DNA from: a bacterium
Lineage (GTDB): Bacteria; Bacillota_I; Bacilli_A; RF39; UBA660
Length of the DNA stretch: 6,454 nucleotides
Direction: 5' to 3'
Assembly: GCA_004560915.1 (NCBI GenBank)
Contig: SFTR01000064.1
Location: 1-6,454 of the forward strand
Shown: positions 5,723-6,454 of the stretch, piece after piece
Position numbering within the stretch: the first letter of the stretch is position 1
How the letters are laid out: each line of letters opens with the position of its first letter
Translations under genes and position numbers: made by a program
The notes under the pieces: model-generated
Seen by the model: only the letters and a program-made list of their open reading frames with translations
What the model was told of the DNA's origin: nothing
Databases searched by the model: none

Positions 5723-6454
5723 ATGAAAAAAATATTAAAAACATTATCTGTATTGATAATATCCCTACTCTTTACCATGACAGTAGATGCAGCAAGTGCT
5801 AATATAAAAGTTACAACAAGTAAAAGTCAAGTAGTTGTTGGAAACACATTCACAGTAACAACTAAAATTTCTGGTTCGAGTCTTGGAGTTTGGGAATGGA
5901 CACTTAACTATGACACGAAGAAATTCAAACTAGTTAAAGGTGGAAACATAATGCATGTAGGTGATTATGATGACTCAAGTAGTAAAACCAAAACTTGGAC
6001 ACTTAAAGCAATAGCTAAAGGAAGTGGAACAATTTCAGTTAAATCATATGCAGCTTATACAAAAAATAAAGATACAATAAAAGTTACAACTAACTCTAAA
6101 ACAGTTAAAGTAATAACACAAGCCGAACTAGAAGCAAGTTATTCTAAAGATAATAATCTTAAAAGTCTAAGTGTTGAAGGATTAAAACTAGAACCAGAAT
6201 TTAATAAAGATAAAACTGACTATAAAGTAACTGCCGAAAGTAATACAACTGAAATTAAGATTAATGCCACTAAATCAGACTCTAAAGCAGATCTTTCAGG
6301 AACTGGAACATTCAAAGTAACTGAAGGAGAAAATAAATTCACAATAACTGTTGAAGCTGAAAATGGTTCAATAAAAAAATATAATATTACTGTTAATGTA
6401 ACAGATCCAAATCCTATAACAGTAAAAATAAATGATATTGATTACACAGTTGTT
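5723..6454 (+). CDS. Secreted cohesin-like and cadherin-like domain protein (3' end off window)
   Basis: 244 codons are visible and the frame is open at the right edge. Residues 1-23 are a signal peptide (MKKILK, hydrophobic core, VDA/AS). Residues about 26-132 resemble a cohesin module: KVTTSKSQVVVGNTFTV, then LGVWEWTLNYDTKKFKLVKGG, which matches the cohesin pattern of a G-x-x-F-T-V strand, then a Y-D-x-x-x-x-x-L-V-x-G strand and loop, then TWTLKAIAKGSGTISVKSY. Residues about 142-228 are a cadherin-like beta-sandwich (NNLKSLSVEGLKLEPEF...YNITVNVTDPN) related to the one in the upstream hydrolase. A third, unidentified beta region starts at 231 (PITVKINDIDYTVV). The gene sits 8 bases behind the dockerin-bearing hydrolase and has a perfect AGGAGG site, so the two are very probably co-transcribed. 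I infer a surface scaffold or anchor for that hydrolase. Whether a membrane anchor follows cannot be seen. The cohesin call rests on pattern recognition; a generic Ig-like or Big domain is the alternative. Confidence 0.8.
   Translation, partial: MKKILKTLSVLIISLLFTMTVDAASANIKVTTSKSQVVVGNTFTVTTKISGSSLGVWEWTLNYDTKKFKLVKGGNIMHVGDYDDSSSKTKTWTLKAIAKGSGTISVKSYAAYTKNKDTIKVTTNSKTVKVITQAELEASYSKDNNLKSLSVEGLKLEPEFNKDKTDYKVTAESNTTEIKINATKSDSKADLSGTGTFKVTEGENKFTITVEAENGSIKKYNITVNVTDPNPITVKINDIDYTVV

Noticed and set aside
1..6454. Mycoplasma-type code in which TGA means tryptophan
   Set aside because: All tryptophans in the conserved genes are TGG and no in-frame TGA is needed to complete any recognised domain.
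1..6454. CRISPR array, tRNA, rRNA, riboswitch or insertion sequence
   Set aside because: The only repeats are the 18-bp pair, the dockerin duplicate and the paralogous gene ends. No cloverleaf, structured leader, transposase or terminal inverted repeats were found by eye.

Overview
The window is AT-rich (visibly around 70% A+T or more) and uses the standard bacterial code: tryptophan is TGG throughout and no gene reads through TGA. Shine-Dalgarno sites are of Bacillota type. Secreted SH3b/glucosaminidase, cadherin-like, dockerin-like and cohesin-like modules, together with a TagO/WecA-type enzyme, suggest an uncultured low-GC Bacillota or Mycoplasmatota-relative (gut Bacilli type) that still makes a wall or surface glycopolymers. 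That placement is inference; no phylogenetic marker is present.

Layout. Minus strand, bases 1-3401: (i) bases 1-1674 hold the first 558 codons of a secreted protein with a signal peptide, beta-propeller-like repeats, an InlB-B-like beta domain and an NPKTG-plus-hydrophobic C-terminus that runs off the left edge; (ii) bases 1753-2180 hold a decayed tandem paralogue of the C-terminal part of (i), with a fused start, two frameshifting changes and an intact terminator; (iii) bases 2257-3351 hold a polyprenyl-phosphate sugar-1-phosphate transferase of the MraY/WecA/TagO family with its own promoter and terminator. Plus strand, bases 3465-6454: after a divergent promoter region come (iv) a 728-aa secreted SH3b-SH3b-glucosaminidase-cadherin-like-dockerin protein at 3528-5714 and, 8 bases later, (v) a secreted cohesin-like plus cadherin-like protein from 5723 that runs off the right edge.

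How they fit. All products act at or outside the membrane. The TagO-like enzyme would start lipid-linked glycan synthesis. The glucosaminidase would remodel peptidoglycan. The most interesting reading is that its C-terminal dockerin docks on the cohesin-like domain of the next gene, giving a small non-cellulosomal surface complex built around a wall hydrolase. The left-hand proteins look like a duplicating, decaying family of wall- or membrane-anchored surface proteins. Every minus-strand unit appears to have its own promoter, and the two plus-strand genes appear to share one.
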